DNA of 59,238 bases from Bacteroidota bacterium (lineage in GTDB: Bacteria > Bacteroidota > Bacteroidia > B-17B0 > Aurantibacillaceae). The translations under genes and the position numbers were made by a program. Location of the stretch: contig JAFDYI010000029.1 in assembly GCA_018267475.1 (NCBI GenBank), positions 1-59,238 on the forward strand, read 5' to 3'. Under the pieces are notes generated by a model, which did not search any database, was not told where the DNA came from, and worked only from the letters and a program-made list of their open reading frames with translations. This document shows, one piece after another, positions 34,628-43,458 of this stretch (within the stretch, counting starts at the first letter, position 1; the number at the start of each line of letters is the position of its first letter).

Positions 34628-37600
34628 TTAATTTAATATCACCAACTTTTCTATCTGATAAGCTTGGTTTCCTTCACTATTTTTAACAATTACCTTGTAA
34701 ATATATACGCCTCGGGCTAGCTTATCGCCAAAATCATCGCGCCCATCCCAGTGAATACCGGCTGTTCTAAAACCTTCGTTTTCTACATTTTGTAAAATGG
34801 TTTTTACTACTTTTCCGCTAATGGTATATATCTGTATTTCTACATTCAAATTGCTGCAGGCTTGGTTGTGTTCTATAAAAAAGTTGGTAGAAGTGGTAAA
34901 AGGGTTGGGGTAATTAAGCACGTGTGTAAGGGCTACCTGCGCGTTTTGGGCTACCACAAAATCGGTGGTGGCGGTGCTGGCATTATCTAGCACGTCCCAA
35001 GCTTTTAGGGTTAAGGTGTGAAAGCCGTTGGATAAGTTTTGCATTTGGTATAATATCTTACCGGTTTGATATTTGTTAAGGTCGGCCTGGTAGTAATCGT
35101 TTAAAATAATTTCTTGCTGGGTGTTGGCATCTAAAATAGCGGTAATGTTGTGTCCAATTCCGCTCCCGCTGGTATTGATACCCGAAGAGTCGGCCATTAA
35201 AGCATATATAAAAGGGTTTTGGTTGGTGGTGCCTCCCATTACAAAATGATTGTCGTTCATGTATAAGTTGATGGTAGGGCCTTGTGTATCTATTACCGGG
35301 TGGTTTGAGGTACCACCTACTATCAAACTGGTATCGTAGCCGGCGGCATCGGTGGTATCGTTTTGAAAGTAATAGCTTATTTTTCCTTTGCCGTAGTTGT
35401 ACATAATGTCTTTTGGTACAATAAAAGTAAAATTAAAATCACCATTAGTTACGGTTGATTTTCCTCGGTACAAGGTATTTTGTTGTTGATTAAAATTGAT
35501 GATGTACGCAGCAGGGCTGGGGCTTTGATTTTGCCCGTTGTTTAAGGTAGTAAGTACCGAAGGCTTGTCGTACACGCTCATATACATGGTGCCGTTTAGG
35601 TTACTGAGTTTGTTTCCTAAAGAATCGGACACGTAACCATATACGGTATATTTTCCTAGGGCGCTCAAGGTATCGCTGGAGGGAGGCGTATAAAGGTGGC
35701 TGTTTATTTTGTAATTAGTGGTGTAGTGTTTGGGGTACGATAGGGTAAGAGCCGGGTCTCCTAATAAAGCAAAATGCAAGTAATTGGGGAAGCCTTGCTT
35801 AATGGTGCGGGTAATATCGCCTAAGGTAGGGCGTTTGTTGCCGGGAAGTGTTTTTACTACTGCCGAGTAAAAAGGAACCCCTAAGGTACTTCCATCAAGA
35901 ATAAAAGCCAGGCGGGTAGTGCTCAGTAAGGCTATGCCGGCTCCATTGGGGTTCAGCAGAACATCTTCTCCGGCCGATTCCAAAGTGGGGTCGTCAAAGC
36001 GGCTAAACTCGCAGGTGGCTGTAAAAAACAAGGGCATGTTGGTGATGTTGGTCCAGCTAAAAATTTGGTTTATATCAATAATATCGCTGTGCGAAAGGTT
36101 GAGTACCCCGCCGTGCCCCGAATAGCCTACTACCAAAGCGCCTTTTGCCATGCGGTTGTTGATGGCGGCAACAGCGGTAGGAAAGCGCAAGCCGCCCGGC
36201 ATGGTTTGCCCCGGGTAGGCATCTATATATATTTTATCGATATTATAGCGCGGGTCGTAGGATTGCACAAAGGCCATATTGGTTTCTTGTTGTTGTAAAA
36301 AAGCGGTTTCTCCTGATGAGGCTGGAGTAGGGTTGTCTGCAATGGCACATATCCAGTTGCGCCAGTCGGGGGTGTTTTGCGAAGATTGATCGCAGCAGGT
36401 AGAAAGGGGCTCTACGCGGTTGTAGTATTGCACAATTTTGTTGGATACCGCATTGGCTTCTTGCAGGTTTTTTACGGTAATACGCCCGATGCCTATATCT
36501 ACTAATTCGCCCCCGGTGGTGTTTCCGTTTAAATCAATAATTCCTTCGTTGTCATCTAAAAATCCGTAAAAATCATCTCCTGTTTTGGAGTTGGTGTAGC
36601 TCCATGAATTATAGGTTTCAAAAGCCGGAACAAAAACGGTATTGGTGGGATTGTAGCGGTCTTTTAACCGATAGGAGCCGGTGCCATACAACAGCAAGTA
36701 GCGAGGTGGTACGGCTGAGTTTTTATACAACATACGCATAAATTGCCGTATGGCGGTTATATCTTGCACACCTGATGAAAACTCGTTGTATATTTGGTCG
36801 GGGGTAACAATTTTGTAGTTTAAATTTTCGTATTTGGCTTGGGCGTGCAAGTTACCCACCACTTGCGCTGCCTGAGTAAAAATAGGAGGGGCTACAATAA
36901 CAAATTCTACATTTTGCAAAGCATGCAAATTTTGGTTGGGTACTACTCCTACAAAATTAGGAGTTAGGTATTGCGTTCCGTCAAAAGCAATAAACTGCTG
37001 CAAGCTATCGGTGGCGGCGCTAAAGGTGTAGGTGCCGGTGCTGGTAGCGGTGGGTTGCTGCTCGCTAATAGAAAGAGGGGTGGTAACATTCCATACGCGT
37101 ATGGGGTTGGTGCTTTGTATATTGTATTGAGCCACATGCCCGGCCCCCATGCAACGATAATCTCTAAACGTCATCTGGCTGCCTACCATAGTAAGCGCCC
37201 TGCGGGCATTGGCGTATAAGTAGTTAAGCCATCCCGATTGACTGGAAGCATTGTTAAGGGTAACGCTAAGCGGCAACAAGCCGGCCGAGTTGTTGGGGTC
37301 GGCCGTGCTGTTTATAAAAAAGGCGCCCCCTGTTTGATTTATAGGTTGGGCTACATCACAATCGTAATCTGCGCAGGTGGCATTAAAAGTAACTTGATAA
37401 TTGCTGCCGGGGTACCCGATAGAAAAACTGCCTCCGCCCGATGTGCTGCGCCCAATGGCATCTACTTTTAGCCACACGCTGTCTTGCTGCGAATACGGAA
37501 ACGGAAAGTTAAACGAGTAAGAAGCGGTGTTTTCAAAACTTTCGCCGTATAACTCTCTACCTGAGGTAACGGGGTTGGTTAAGTCTATTTCATGACAAAA

Positions 37601-38608
37601 AAAGTCATCAAAGGTGTTTACTACATTAGTAACCGGATTGGCCGAGTTTGCCATAGGGTTAATGCGTTTGCCGAAAGAGGAGTTGTCAATCGTTAAAAAA
37701 TAAAAGGTAGAGTCGGAGTAATAGTTTCTATTGTAAAAATAGCGGGTAACGGCCGTGGAGCCCGGCGTGTAATTCCATTTATGGGGCGATTGCCCGTAAA
37801 ACAAAATATAATCTCCGTTATCAAAAGAGCCGTCGGCGCCGCCTTGTACAAAAATAGCATTTTCGTTTAGGTCGTCGTAATGAAAAGCGGCGTTGCTTTC
37901 CGAAAGCATTTCGCCTCCGTTGCCGTATATTTTTATATAGCGAGGGTCTATAGAGCTTATGTTGGTGTTTCCTACCAATTGCTGCATCATGTTGCGGTCT
38001 ATCTTATACACTCCGTTGTATTGCACGCCTATTTTGTACCAGGTGCCATTAGCCAATACGGAAGAAGAGGCATACGATTGCACACGATGGGTACTATTTT
38101 TAGCAGTAGGAATAGCTATTTGGTTGGTATTTTGCCACTGCAAAGTGTAAGATACCAGCTTTTCTACCTGCCCTTCGGCATTGAGGCGCAGCGGTACTAC
38201 TTTACAACTGATGTAGGTTTGTTTTTGGGCAATACCGGCCGAAGTTTCTATAATGTCAAAATTTTGAGTAAGATACTGTTTGTTTACCGCCACGGCCTCG
38301 TCGGGTGTAAGGCTTTGGGTACTAATAACGGTGAGCACCGGCTTTAGCATTGTGTTTTGTTTGCTGGGCTCTTGCAGCGGCAGGGTAGGCAAGTAGCCTT
38401 TGCTTTCTATATAAGATACTCCTCCAAAATTAAGAACGTTTAGGGTTTGCCCCTGTTTTACAAAAGAAAGGGGTTTGGCCCAAGCAATGGTTTTGAGGTT
38501 CGGAATGGATAAGGCGGTGTTTTGCACTTTTTTTAACACTTGCGAAAAAGCAGAAAAAGCTCCTGAAAGCCCTAAAATCAACAAAAAAACCGGTTTTATA
38601 TACTTCAT
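34628..38608 (-). CDS. porU: T9SS C-terminal signal peptidase/sortase PorU
   Basis: Gingipain-like (C25) cysteine protease of 1326 aa on the cell surface that cuts off T9SS sorting domains and joins cargo to anionic lipopolysaccharide or similar anchors. Signal peptide 1-22; catalytic His832 (GYSGHGGVLN) and Cys866 (FTATCEFSRFDD), spaced as in Porphyromonas PorU. An immunoglobulin-like region follows, and the protein ends in its own sorting-type domain (LNYPNPFTTST, then HWDGRDDFGDKLARGVYIYK). Its own tail is expected to remain uncut, as in characterised PorU. The gene leads the porU-porV operon and is divergent from a porP/sprF gene. Confidence 0.95.
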   Translation of the reverse strand: MKYIKPVFLLILGLSGAFSAFSQVLKKVQNTALSIPNLKTIAWAKPLSFVKQGQTLNVLNFGGVSYIESKGYLPTLPLQEPSKQNTMLKPVLTVISTQSLTPDEAVAVNKQYLTQNFDIIETSAGIAQKQTYISCKVVPLRLNAEGQVEKLVSYTLQWQNTNQIAIPTAKNSTHRVQSYASSSVLANGTWYKIGVQYNGVYKIDRNMMQQLVGNTNISSIDPRYIKIYGNGGEMLSESNAAFHYDDLNENAIFVQGGADGSFDNGDYILFYGQSPHKWNYTPGSTAVTRYFYNRNYYSDSTFYFLTIDNSSFGKRINPMANSANPVTNVVNTFDDFFCHEIDLTNPVTSGRELYGESFENTASYSFNFPFPYSQQDSVWLKVDAIGRSTSGGGSFSIGYPGSNYQVTFNATCADYDCDVAQPINQTGGAFFINSTADPNNSAGLLPLSVTLNNASSQSGWLNYLYANARRALTMVGSQMTFRDYRCMGAGHVAQYNIQSTNPIRVWNVTTPLSISEQQPTATSTGTYTFSAATDSLQQFIAFDGTQYLTPNFVGVVPNQNLHALQNVEFVIVAPPIFTQAAQVVGNLHAQAKYENLNYKIVTPDQIYNEFSSGVQDITAIRQFMRMLYKNSAVPPRYLLLYGTGSYRLKDRYNPTNTVFVPAFETYNSWSYTNSKTGDDFYGFLDDNEGIIDLNGNTTGGELVDIGIGRITVKNLQEANAVSNKIVQYYNRVEPLSTCCDQSSQNTPDWRNWICAIADNPTPASSGETAFLQQQETNMAFVQSYDPRYNIDKIYIDAYPGQTMPGGLRFPTAVAAINNRMAKGALVVGYSGHGGVLNLSHSDIIDINQIFSWTNITNMPLFFTATCEFSRFDDPTLESAGEDVLLNPNGAGIALLSTTRLAFILDGSTLGVPFYSAVVKTLPGNKRPTLGDITRTIKQGFPNYLHFALLGDPALTLSYPKHYTTNYKINSHLYTPPSSDTLSALGKYTVYGYVSDSLGNKLSNLNGTMYMSVYDKPSVLTTLNNGQNQSPSPAAYIINFNQQQNTLYRGKSTVTNGDFNFTFIVPKDIMYNYGKGKISYYFQNDTTDAAGYDTSLIVGGTSNHPVIDTQGPTINLYMNDNHFVMGGTTNQNPFIYALMADSSGINTSGSGIGHNITAILDANTQQEIILNDYYQADLNKYQTGKILYQMQNLSNGFHTLTLKAWDVLDNASTATTDFVVAQNAQVALTHVLNYPNPFTTSTNFFIEHNQACSNLNVEIQIYTISGKVVKTILQNVENEGFRTAGIHWDGRDDFGDKLARGVYIYKVIVKNSEGNQAYQIEKLVILN

Positions 38609-38646
38609 GCTAAAAAAATAAATTCTTTTATAGGCCTATCAACGCA

Positions 38647-38654
38647 CAAACTTA
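38647..38654 (-). promoter_or_regulatory. -7 box of porU-porV
   Basis: TAAGTTTG (minus) fits TAnnTTTG, 38 nt before the porU ATG. It is back to back with the porP/sprF promoter. Confidence 0.55.
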
Positions 38655-38678
38655 AACATTATTGTTTTTTTATTTTTT

Positions 38679-38709
38679 TTTGTGTTTCAAAAAAATAATT
38701 CTATATTTG
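38679..38709 (+). promoter_or_regulatory. Canonical Bacteroidota promoter of the porP/sprF gene
   Basis: TTTG (38679-38682), 19-nt spacer, TATATTTG (38702-38709): the cleanest full match to the -33/-7 consensus in the window. The ATG follows 29 nt later. Confidence 0.75.
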
Positions 38710-38738
38710 TAGATGAAACTTGAACAGGAATTTTAAGT

Positions 38739-39701
38739 ATGAAGAAAAATATACTAGTTGCGTTGTTGCTTTTTAGCACCATGTTTAGCGAAAAAATGTT
38801 TGCGCAGGATCCGCAGTTTACGCAGTTCTATGCCAACCCCTTGTATCTCAATCCGGCTTTTGCAGGCTCTGCACGGTGCCCTCGTTTTTGTTTTAATTAC
38901 CGAAACGAATGGCCGGGTTTAAATAAAACGTACATTACTTATAGTGCGTCGTACGATCAACACATCGATGCCATATCGGGTGGTATTGGCCTGTTGTTTA
39001 CCGATGATATTGCCGGTAACGGAACGCTCAGCACATTAAACGCCAGTTTTATGTATTCCTACCTATTAAAAGTAACGCGTGAATTTTCGCTGCGCTTTGG
39101 CTTGCAGGCAGGGTATCATCAAAAAACATTAGACTGGACTAAACTAACTTTTGGCGATATGATTGACCGCCGCCGCGGCTTTGTATGGAATACCAACGAA
39201 AACCCCGGTAGCTTTCCTAACCAAACCTCGCGCAACGTAGATGTTTCGGCCGGTATGTTGGGTTATACCAAACGTTACTTTTTTGGTGTAGCTGTAAACC
39301 ACATCAACCAACCCGACGAACACTTTATTGGAATACACAGTCCACTGCCTTTTAAACTTACGGTGCATGCCGGAGCTACTATCCCCTTATCAAAAGATGG
39401 AGAAACGTATATCAGTCCTAATATATTATATCAATACCAAGGGCAGTTTCAACAACTTAATATAGGTATGTATTTTGTAAAAGGAAAAATTGTGGCCGGC
39501 TTGTGGTACCGCAACCAAGATGCTATGATTGTATTGGTAGGCTTTCAAACGCCTTACTTTAAGGTGGGATATAGTTACGACGTAACGGTATCTAAATTAG
39601 CCAGCGTATCAGCCGGATCGCATGAAATATCCCTGCAGTTTCAATTGGCTTGCAAACCCAAAAAACGCAAATTCCGTACTATAAGCTGCCCTTCTTTCTA
39701 A
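38739..39701 (+). CDS. PorP/SprF-family T9SS outer-membrane protein
   Basis: Beta-barrel of 320 aa with signal peptide (ending MFAQ) and the family opening DPQFTQFYANPLYLNPAFAGS followed by CPRFCFNYRNEWPGL. Members help the T9SS export and attach specific partners; SprF does so for SprB adhesin and PorP is a core subunit. The genome usually holds many copies, so which one this is cannot be said. Its place between porU and gldJ suggests a core or motility role, but porK-L-M-N are not next to it. Confidence 0.88.
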   Translation: MKKNILVALLLFSTMFSEKMFAQDPQFTQFYANPLYLNPAFAGSARCPRFCFNYRNEWPGLNKTYITYSASYDQHIDAISGGIGLLFTDDIAGNGTLSTLNASFMYSYLLKVTREFSLRFGLQAGYHQKTLDWTKLTFGDMIDRRRGFVWNTNENPGSFPNQTSRNVDVSAGMLGYTKRYFFGVAVNHINQPDEHFIGIHSPLPFKLTVHAGATIPLSKDGETYISPNILYQYQGQFQQLNIGMYFVKGKIVAGLWYRNQDAMIVLVGFQTPYFKVGYSYDVTVSKLASVSAGSHEISLQFQLACKPKKRKFRTISCPSF

Positions 39702-39729
39702 TAAAAAAGCATAAAAACAAAAAAAAATG

Positions 39730-39737
39730 TAACTTTG
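39730..39737 (+). promoter_or_regulatory. -7 box of gldJ
   Basis: TAACTTTG, exact TAnnTTTG match, 43 nt before the gldJ ATG. Confidence 0.6.
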
Positions 39738-39780
39738 GCAACGTTTTTACGTAATAAAGGAATTATACATCACAAATAAC

Positions 39781-41391
39781 ATGGCAAAAACAAGCAAAAT
39801 ATTAAAAACTTTAGCGGTTTATACCGTAGGAGGATTGCTGATTTACTCTTGCAGCCAGGAGCGCTCACCTATAACAGGTTGGGCATACAACACCCCCGAA
39901 AACGGAGGCTTTGAAAAAGTACCCTATGAAGAGCAAGAAACCGGACCGGGTTTGGTATTGATAGAAGGAGGTACCTTTACTATGGGGCGTACCGAAAACG
40001 ACGTGCTATACGATTGGAACAATACCCCACGCCGCGTAACCGTGTCTTCTTTTTATATGGACGAAACGGAAGTAACCAACTTTAGCTACTTAGAATACTT
40101 GTATTGGACTAACCGCGTGTTTGGCCCCAGCTACCCCGAAGTATTTGTAAAAGCCCTACCCGATACCTTGGTGTGGCGCGAAAAATTAGCCTATAACGAA
40201 CCTTATGTGGAGTACTACCTACGCCACCCCTCATTCCGCGACTACCCGGTGGTGGGCGTAAACTGGTTGCAAGCCAATGACTTTTGCACTTGGAGAACCG
40301 ACCGTACCAACGAGTTTATTTTAATTCGCGAAGGTTTGTTGGAACATACACCAACCCCTACCGACCAAGACTATTTTAGCACACAAGCCTACATGGCCGG
40401 CAAATGGCAAGGGCAGCTAAAACAAAAATTACCCTCTTTTGACGACCAACAGCCTGAGCGCGATGTGCGTATGGAAGATGGTATCTTTTTACCCAATTAC
40501 CGCCTTCCAACAGAGGCAGAGTGGGAATACGCAGCTTATGGCTTAATAGGAAATACAATAGGAGAACGTATCACCGACCGCCGCGTTTACCCATGGAACG
40601 GACACGGTGTGCGCAACCCCGACGAAAAATACATAGGACAAATGATGGGCAACTTTGTGCGTGGTGCCGGAGATTATATGGGTACAGCAGGTTGGTTAAA
40701 CGATAACGCCGATGTAACCGCCCCTGTATATTCATATTGGCCTAATGATTACGGCTTATATAATATGGCCGGAAACGTATCGGAGTGGGTAATGGATATC
40801 TACCGCCCGCTTACCTCAACCGATGCCGATGAGTTTCGCCCATTCCGTGGTAATGTATTTAAAACACAAGTAAAAGACTCTACCGATAATACGATTGCTA
40901 CCAATACAGATGCTGCTTACCGCGATTCGGTGGATCACAAACAAAAATTAGTAACCATACCCACAGCACACGGGGTAAGCGGTGGCGAAAACACCGACTC
41001 GCAAGACTCTTCTGTGTTGGCCTCTATACCCGGCCAAGTACTATGGCGCGATGTTACCATTGGAAAACCCGAAGACCGCTTAGATGAAAGAAGAAACTAC
41101 AAAACTTCAGACTACCGTAACTACTTAGATGGCGATGTAAATTCCAGCGTGTTTTACAGCGAAGGCGAAGACGCCTATGGAAACCGATCCAACACCATGA
41201 TGTATGAGTACGGAAGAACATCGTTAGTAAATAATTGGAGCCGCGTATATAAAGGAGGCAGCTGGCGCGACCGTGCCTACTGGATGAACCCCGGCAGCCG
41301 TCGTTTCTTAGATGAAAAACAAGCTACCGCCACCATTGGATTCCGCTGCGCTATGACGCGTGTGGGAAGTCCTACCGGTTTAGGAAAATAA
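39781..41391 (+). CDS. gldJ: Gliding motility/T9SS lipoprotein GldJ
   Basis: Lipoprotein of 536 aa with lipobox LIYSC (Cys24) and a formylglycine-generating-enzyme/sulfatase-modifying-factor fold: LVLIEGGTFTMGRTENDVLY near 58, MDETEVTNFSYLEYLYWTNR, LPTEAEWEYAAYG and the C-terminal YKGGSWRDRAYWMNPGSRR. In gliding Bacteroidota GldJ lies in the periplasm, stabilises GldK and is needed for both secretion and movement. Its position next to porU-porV and upstream of murF matches the order known from Flavobacterium. Length is slightly shorter than Flavobacterium GldJ. Catalytic FGE activity is not expected. Confidence 0.95.
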   Translation: MAKTSKILKTLAVYTVGGLLIYSCSQERSPITGWAYNTPENGGFEKVPYEEQETGPGLVLIEGGTFTMGRTENDVLYDWNNTPRRVTVSSFYMDETEVTNFSYLEYLYWTNRVFGPSYPEVFVKALPDTLVWREKLAYNEPYVEYYLRHPSFRDYPVVGVNWLQANDFCTWRTDRTNEFILIREGLLEHTPTPTDQDYFSTQAYMAGKWQGQLKQKLPSFDDQQPERDVRMEDGIFLPNYRLPTEAEWEYAAYGLIGNTIGERITDRRVYPWNGHGVRNPDEKYIGQMMGNFVRGAGDYMGTAGWLNDNADVTAPVYSYWPNDYGLYNMAGNVSEWVMDIYRPLTSTDADEFRPFRGNVFKTQVKDSTDNTIATNTDAAYRDSVDHKQKLVTIPTAHGVSGGENTDSQDSSVLASIPGQVLWRDVTIGKPEDRLDERRNYKTSDYRNYLDGDVNSSVFYSEGEDAYGNRSNTMMYEYGRTSLVNNWSRVYKGGSWRDRAYWMNPGSRRFLDEKQATATIGFRCAMTRVGSPTGLGK

Positions 41392-41416
41392 ATTCTTTTT
41401 GTTAATAAAAAAGCAC

Positions 41417-41449
41417 AAAGCCCTAAGTAATCACACTTAGGGCTTTTTA
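41417..41449 (+). terminator. Rho-independent terminator after gldJ
   Basis: Perfect 12-bp stem AAAGCCCTAAGT / ACTTAGGGCTTT with a 6-nt loop and a T run, only 11 nt before the murF ATG. murF must then rely on read-through or a promoter overlapping it. Confidence 0.88.
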
Positions 41450-41459
41450 TTTTCGTAGC

Positions 41460-42755
41460 ATGGAAACACTGTATCAAAAATTTATCGAGTGTAAACAAAA
41501 CGTAAGCACCGATACCCGAAAAATAACACAAGGCTGTATGTTCTTTGCTTTAAAGGGAGATAACTTTGATGGGAACCATTTCGCTCAACAAGCGATAGAA
41601 CAGGGCGCTTCTTATGCGGTGATAGATGATGCTTCCTTAGCGCCAAACCCCTCTTTTATTTTAGTAGAAGATGGGCTGGCAGCACTACAACAATTGGCAA
41701 GATACCATCGCAGAAGGTTAAACACACCCATTATTGGCATCACCGGAAGCAACGGCAAAACAACCACCAAAGAATTGATACATGCCGTATTGGCTAAAAA
41801 ATACCATACCCAATATACACAAGGAAACTTAAACAACCACATAGGCGTGCCCCTTACTCTTTTGTCTATTACTACGAAACACCAAATGGCTGTGGTAGAA
41901 ATGGGAGCCAATCACCAAAAAGAAATTGATTTTTTATGCCGCATAGCCGAACCCAATTTCGGTATTATTACCAACATAGGAAAAGCCCACTTAGAAGGAT
42001 TTGGCGGTATAGAGGGAGTAAAAAAAGGCAAAGGCGAAATGTATCAATACCTACAAGAAACCCATGGGATTGTTTTTTTGCATGGAGATGATGACACCCT
42101 TGCCGAACTGGCTCAAAAAAACAAAAAAATAACCTACGGCACCCGCAAACTATACGATATAGTAGGCCTATGCGATACCAATAGTTTGTTCGTAGCCTTT
42201 GCATGGCGTACCCGCTATACGGCCTCTGAAATAAAAAAAGCCCCTTTTATACAAACTCATTTGGTAGGTTTGTACAACTATCACAATGCTTTGTGTGCTG
42301 CTTGTGTAGGCGCTTATTTTAAAATAGAAAACAATCTCATCGACGAAGCCATAGCGCAATACGAACCCACTAATAATAGGTCGCAATTAAAAAAAACAAC
42401 GCATAATAGTTTAATTTTGGATTATTACAACGCCAATCCCAGCAGCATGCAAGCCGCTATTGAAAATTTTAGTGCTATGAATGCGCAACACAAAATGCTG
42501 ATATTAGGCGATATGTTAGAGCTGGGAGAAACCTCGGTGCAAGAGCATCAACAGGTTGTGAGCTTGTTACATCAAAAAAAACTACACGACTATATTTTGG
42601 TTGGCCCTATTTTTTCGGAAATAGAAAAAGAAAAAAGTTTTTTAAATGCAAAAGAAGCTGCCTCGTTTTTACAACAACAAGAAATAAAAAATAAAACCAT
42701 TTTAATAAAAGGATCGCGCGGTATTGCGTTGGAACAAGTGCTGCATACGCTTTAA
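41460..42755 (+). CDS. murF: UDP-N-acetylmuramoyl-tripeptide--D-alanyl-D-alanine ligase
   Basis: Mur ligase of 431 aa that adds D-Ala-D-Ala to the UDP-MurNAc-tripeptide, the last cytoplasmic step in peptidoglycan precursor synthesis. N-terminal substrate-binding domain with STDTRKITQGCMFFALKGDN, ATP loop GITGSNGKTTTKE (93-105), central motif VEMGANHQKEIDFL and C-terminal domain LDYYNANPSSMQAA and LILGDMLELG. Length is normal. The murF-gldJ pairing is conserved in the phylum. Confidence 0.95.
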   Translation: METLYQKFIECKQNVSTDTRKITQGCMFFALKGDNFDGNHFAQQAIEQGASYAVIDDASLAPNPSFILVEDGLAALQQLARYHRRRLNTPIIGITGSNGKTTTKELIHAVLAKKYHTQYTQGNLNNHIGVPLTLLSITTKHQMAVVEMGANHQKEIDFLCRIAEPNFGIITNIGKAHLEGFGGIEGVKKGKGEMYQYLQETHGIVFLHGDDDTLAELAQKNKKITYGTRKLYDIVGLCDTNSLFVAFAWRTRYTASEIKKAPFIQTHLVGLYNYHNALCAACVGAYFKIENNLIDEAIAQYEPTNNRSQLKKTTHNSLILDYYNANPSSMQAAIENFSAMNAQHKMLILGDMLELGETSVQEHQQVVSLLHQKKLHDYILVGPIFSEIEKEKSFLNAKEAASFLQQQEIKNKTILIKGSRGIALEQVLHTL

Positions 42756-42792
42756 TTAAAATACGCACACAAGTACTATCAAAATATTTTTT

Positions 42793-42800
42793 TACCTTTG
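42793..42800 (+). promoter_or_regulatory. -7 box of the HMA lipoprotein gene
   Basis: TACCTTTG, exact TAnnTTTG match, 25 nt before the ATG at 42826. Confidence 0.6.
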
Positions 42801-42825
42801 TTACATACGTAAATTAGAATAAAAA

Positions 42826-43218
42826 ATGAAAAAAATAATTTTTATAAGTTTGGTTATTGCGTGCGCTTCGTGCAACCAAAACAACGAAAGCAAAGCTTTA
42901 GCTCAGGAGGGCGCTGTAATTGAGTCGCATGCGGTGCACGGAGCCATTACACAGGCTAGTTTTAAGGTGCGGGGTAACTGCGGCACCTGCAAAAAAACAA
43001 TAGAACAAGCTGCGAAATTTAAAGGAGTTACTTTTTGCGCTTGGGATACCCTCTCTAAACTTTGTATCGTTACCTTCGATTCGCGTGCAACCAATGTAGG
43101 CGCTATTCAAAAAGCCATTGCCGATGCCGGCTATGATAATGACGGGTATCTTTCAGGAGAAAAAGCATACAGCCAATTACCCGAATGCTGCCAGTACGAA
43201 CGTTCCTCTTCTAAATAG
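42826..43218 (+). CDS. Heavy-metal-associated (HMA) domain lipoprotein
   Basis: Exported lipoprotein of 130 aa: lipobox ACASC (Cys16), then an HMA-like ferredoxin fold (about 44-110) with the metal-binding GNCGTCKKTIE (Cys52, Cys55) and the usual second half AIQKAIADAGYD. Further cysteines at the end (PECCQYE) could add a second site. The domain normally binds Cu(I) or another soft metal; here it is tethered in the envelope and might pass metal to, or remove it from, envelope proteins. No transporter or regulator gene is next to it. Single-gene unit with its own promoter. Confidence 0.85.
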   Translation: MKKIIFISLVIACASCNQNNESKALAQEGAVIESHAVHGAITQASFKVRGNCGTCKKTIEQAAKFKGVTFCAWDTLSKLCIVTFDSRATNVGAIQKAIADAGYDNDGYLSGEKAYSQLPECCQYERSSSK

Positions 43219-43458
43219 TCATTTAGTGCTAAAAAATAAGTATTGTCTTTACAGTACTTATGATGGTTGCGCCACAGCACGCTTCTTACTCTTGTTAGAA
43301 AAAAACGGAATATCCTTTTACAACTAAACACTTGTAAATAAATCTCTTGTAGCTACCTTAAAAAATGCGTTGATTTTAGCGTTTTTTGTTGCGTATTTTC
43401 AAAAAAAACTGTTCCTTAGCAACCGCTAAAAAGTCCTTTAAAAAAGAGAGCAATCAGT
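43219..43458. other. Spacer upstream of nuoF with a hairpin
   Basis: 240 bases without a gene. An 11-bp stem with one G-U pair (ATAAGTATTGT / ACAGTACTTAT, 43236-43261) lacks a U tract. It may stabilise the 3' end of the HMA lipoprotein mRNA. No clear nuoF promoter found. Confidence 0.4.

Noticed and set aside
43236-43261. Hairpin downstream of the HMA lipoprotein gene as a terminator
   Set aside because: Good stem but no U run after it; kept only as an unexplained hairpin.
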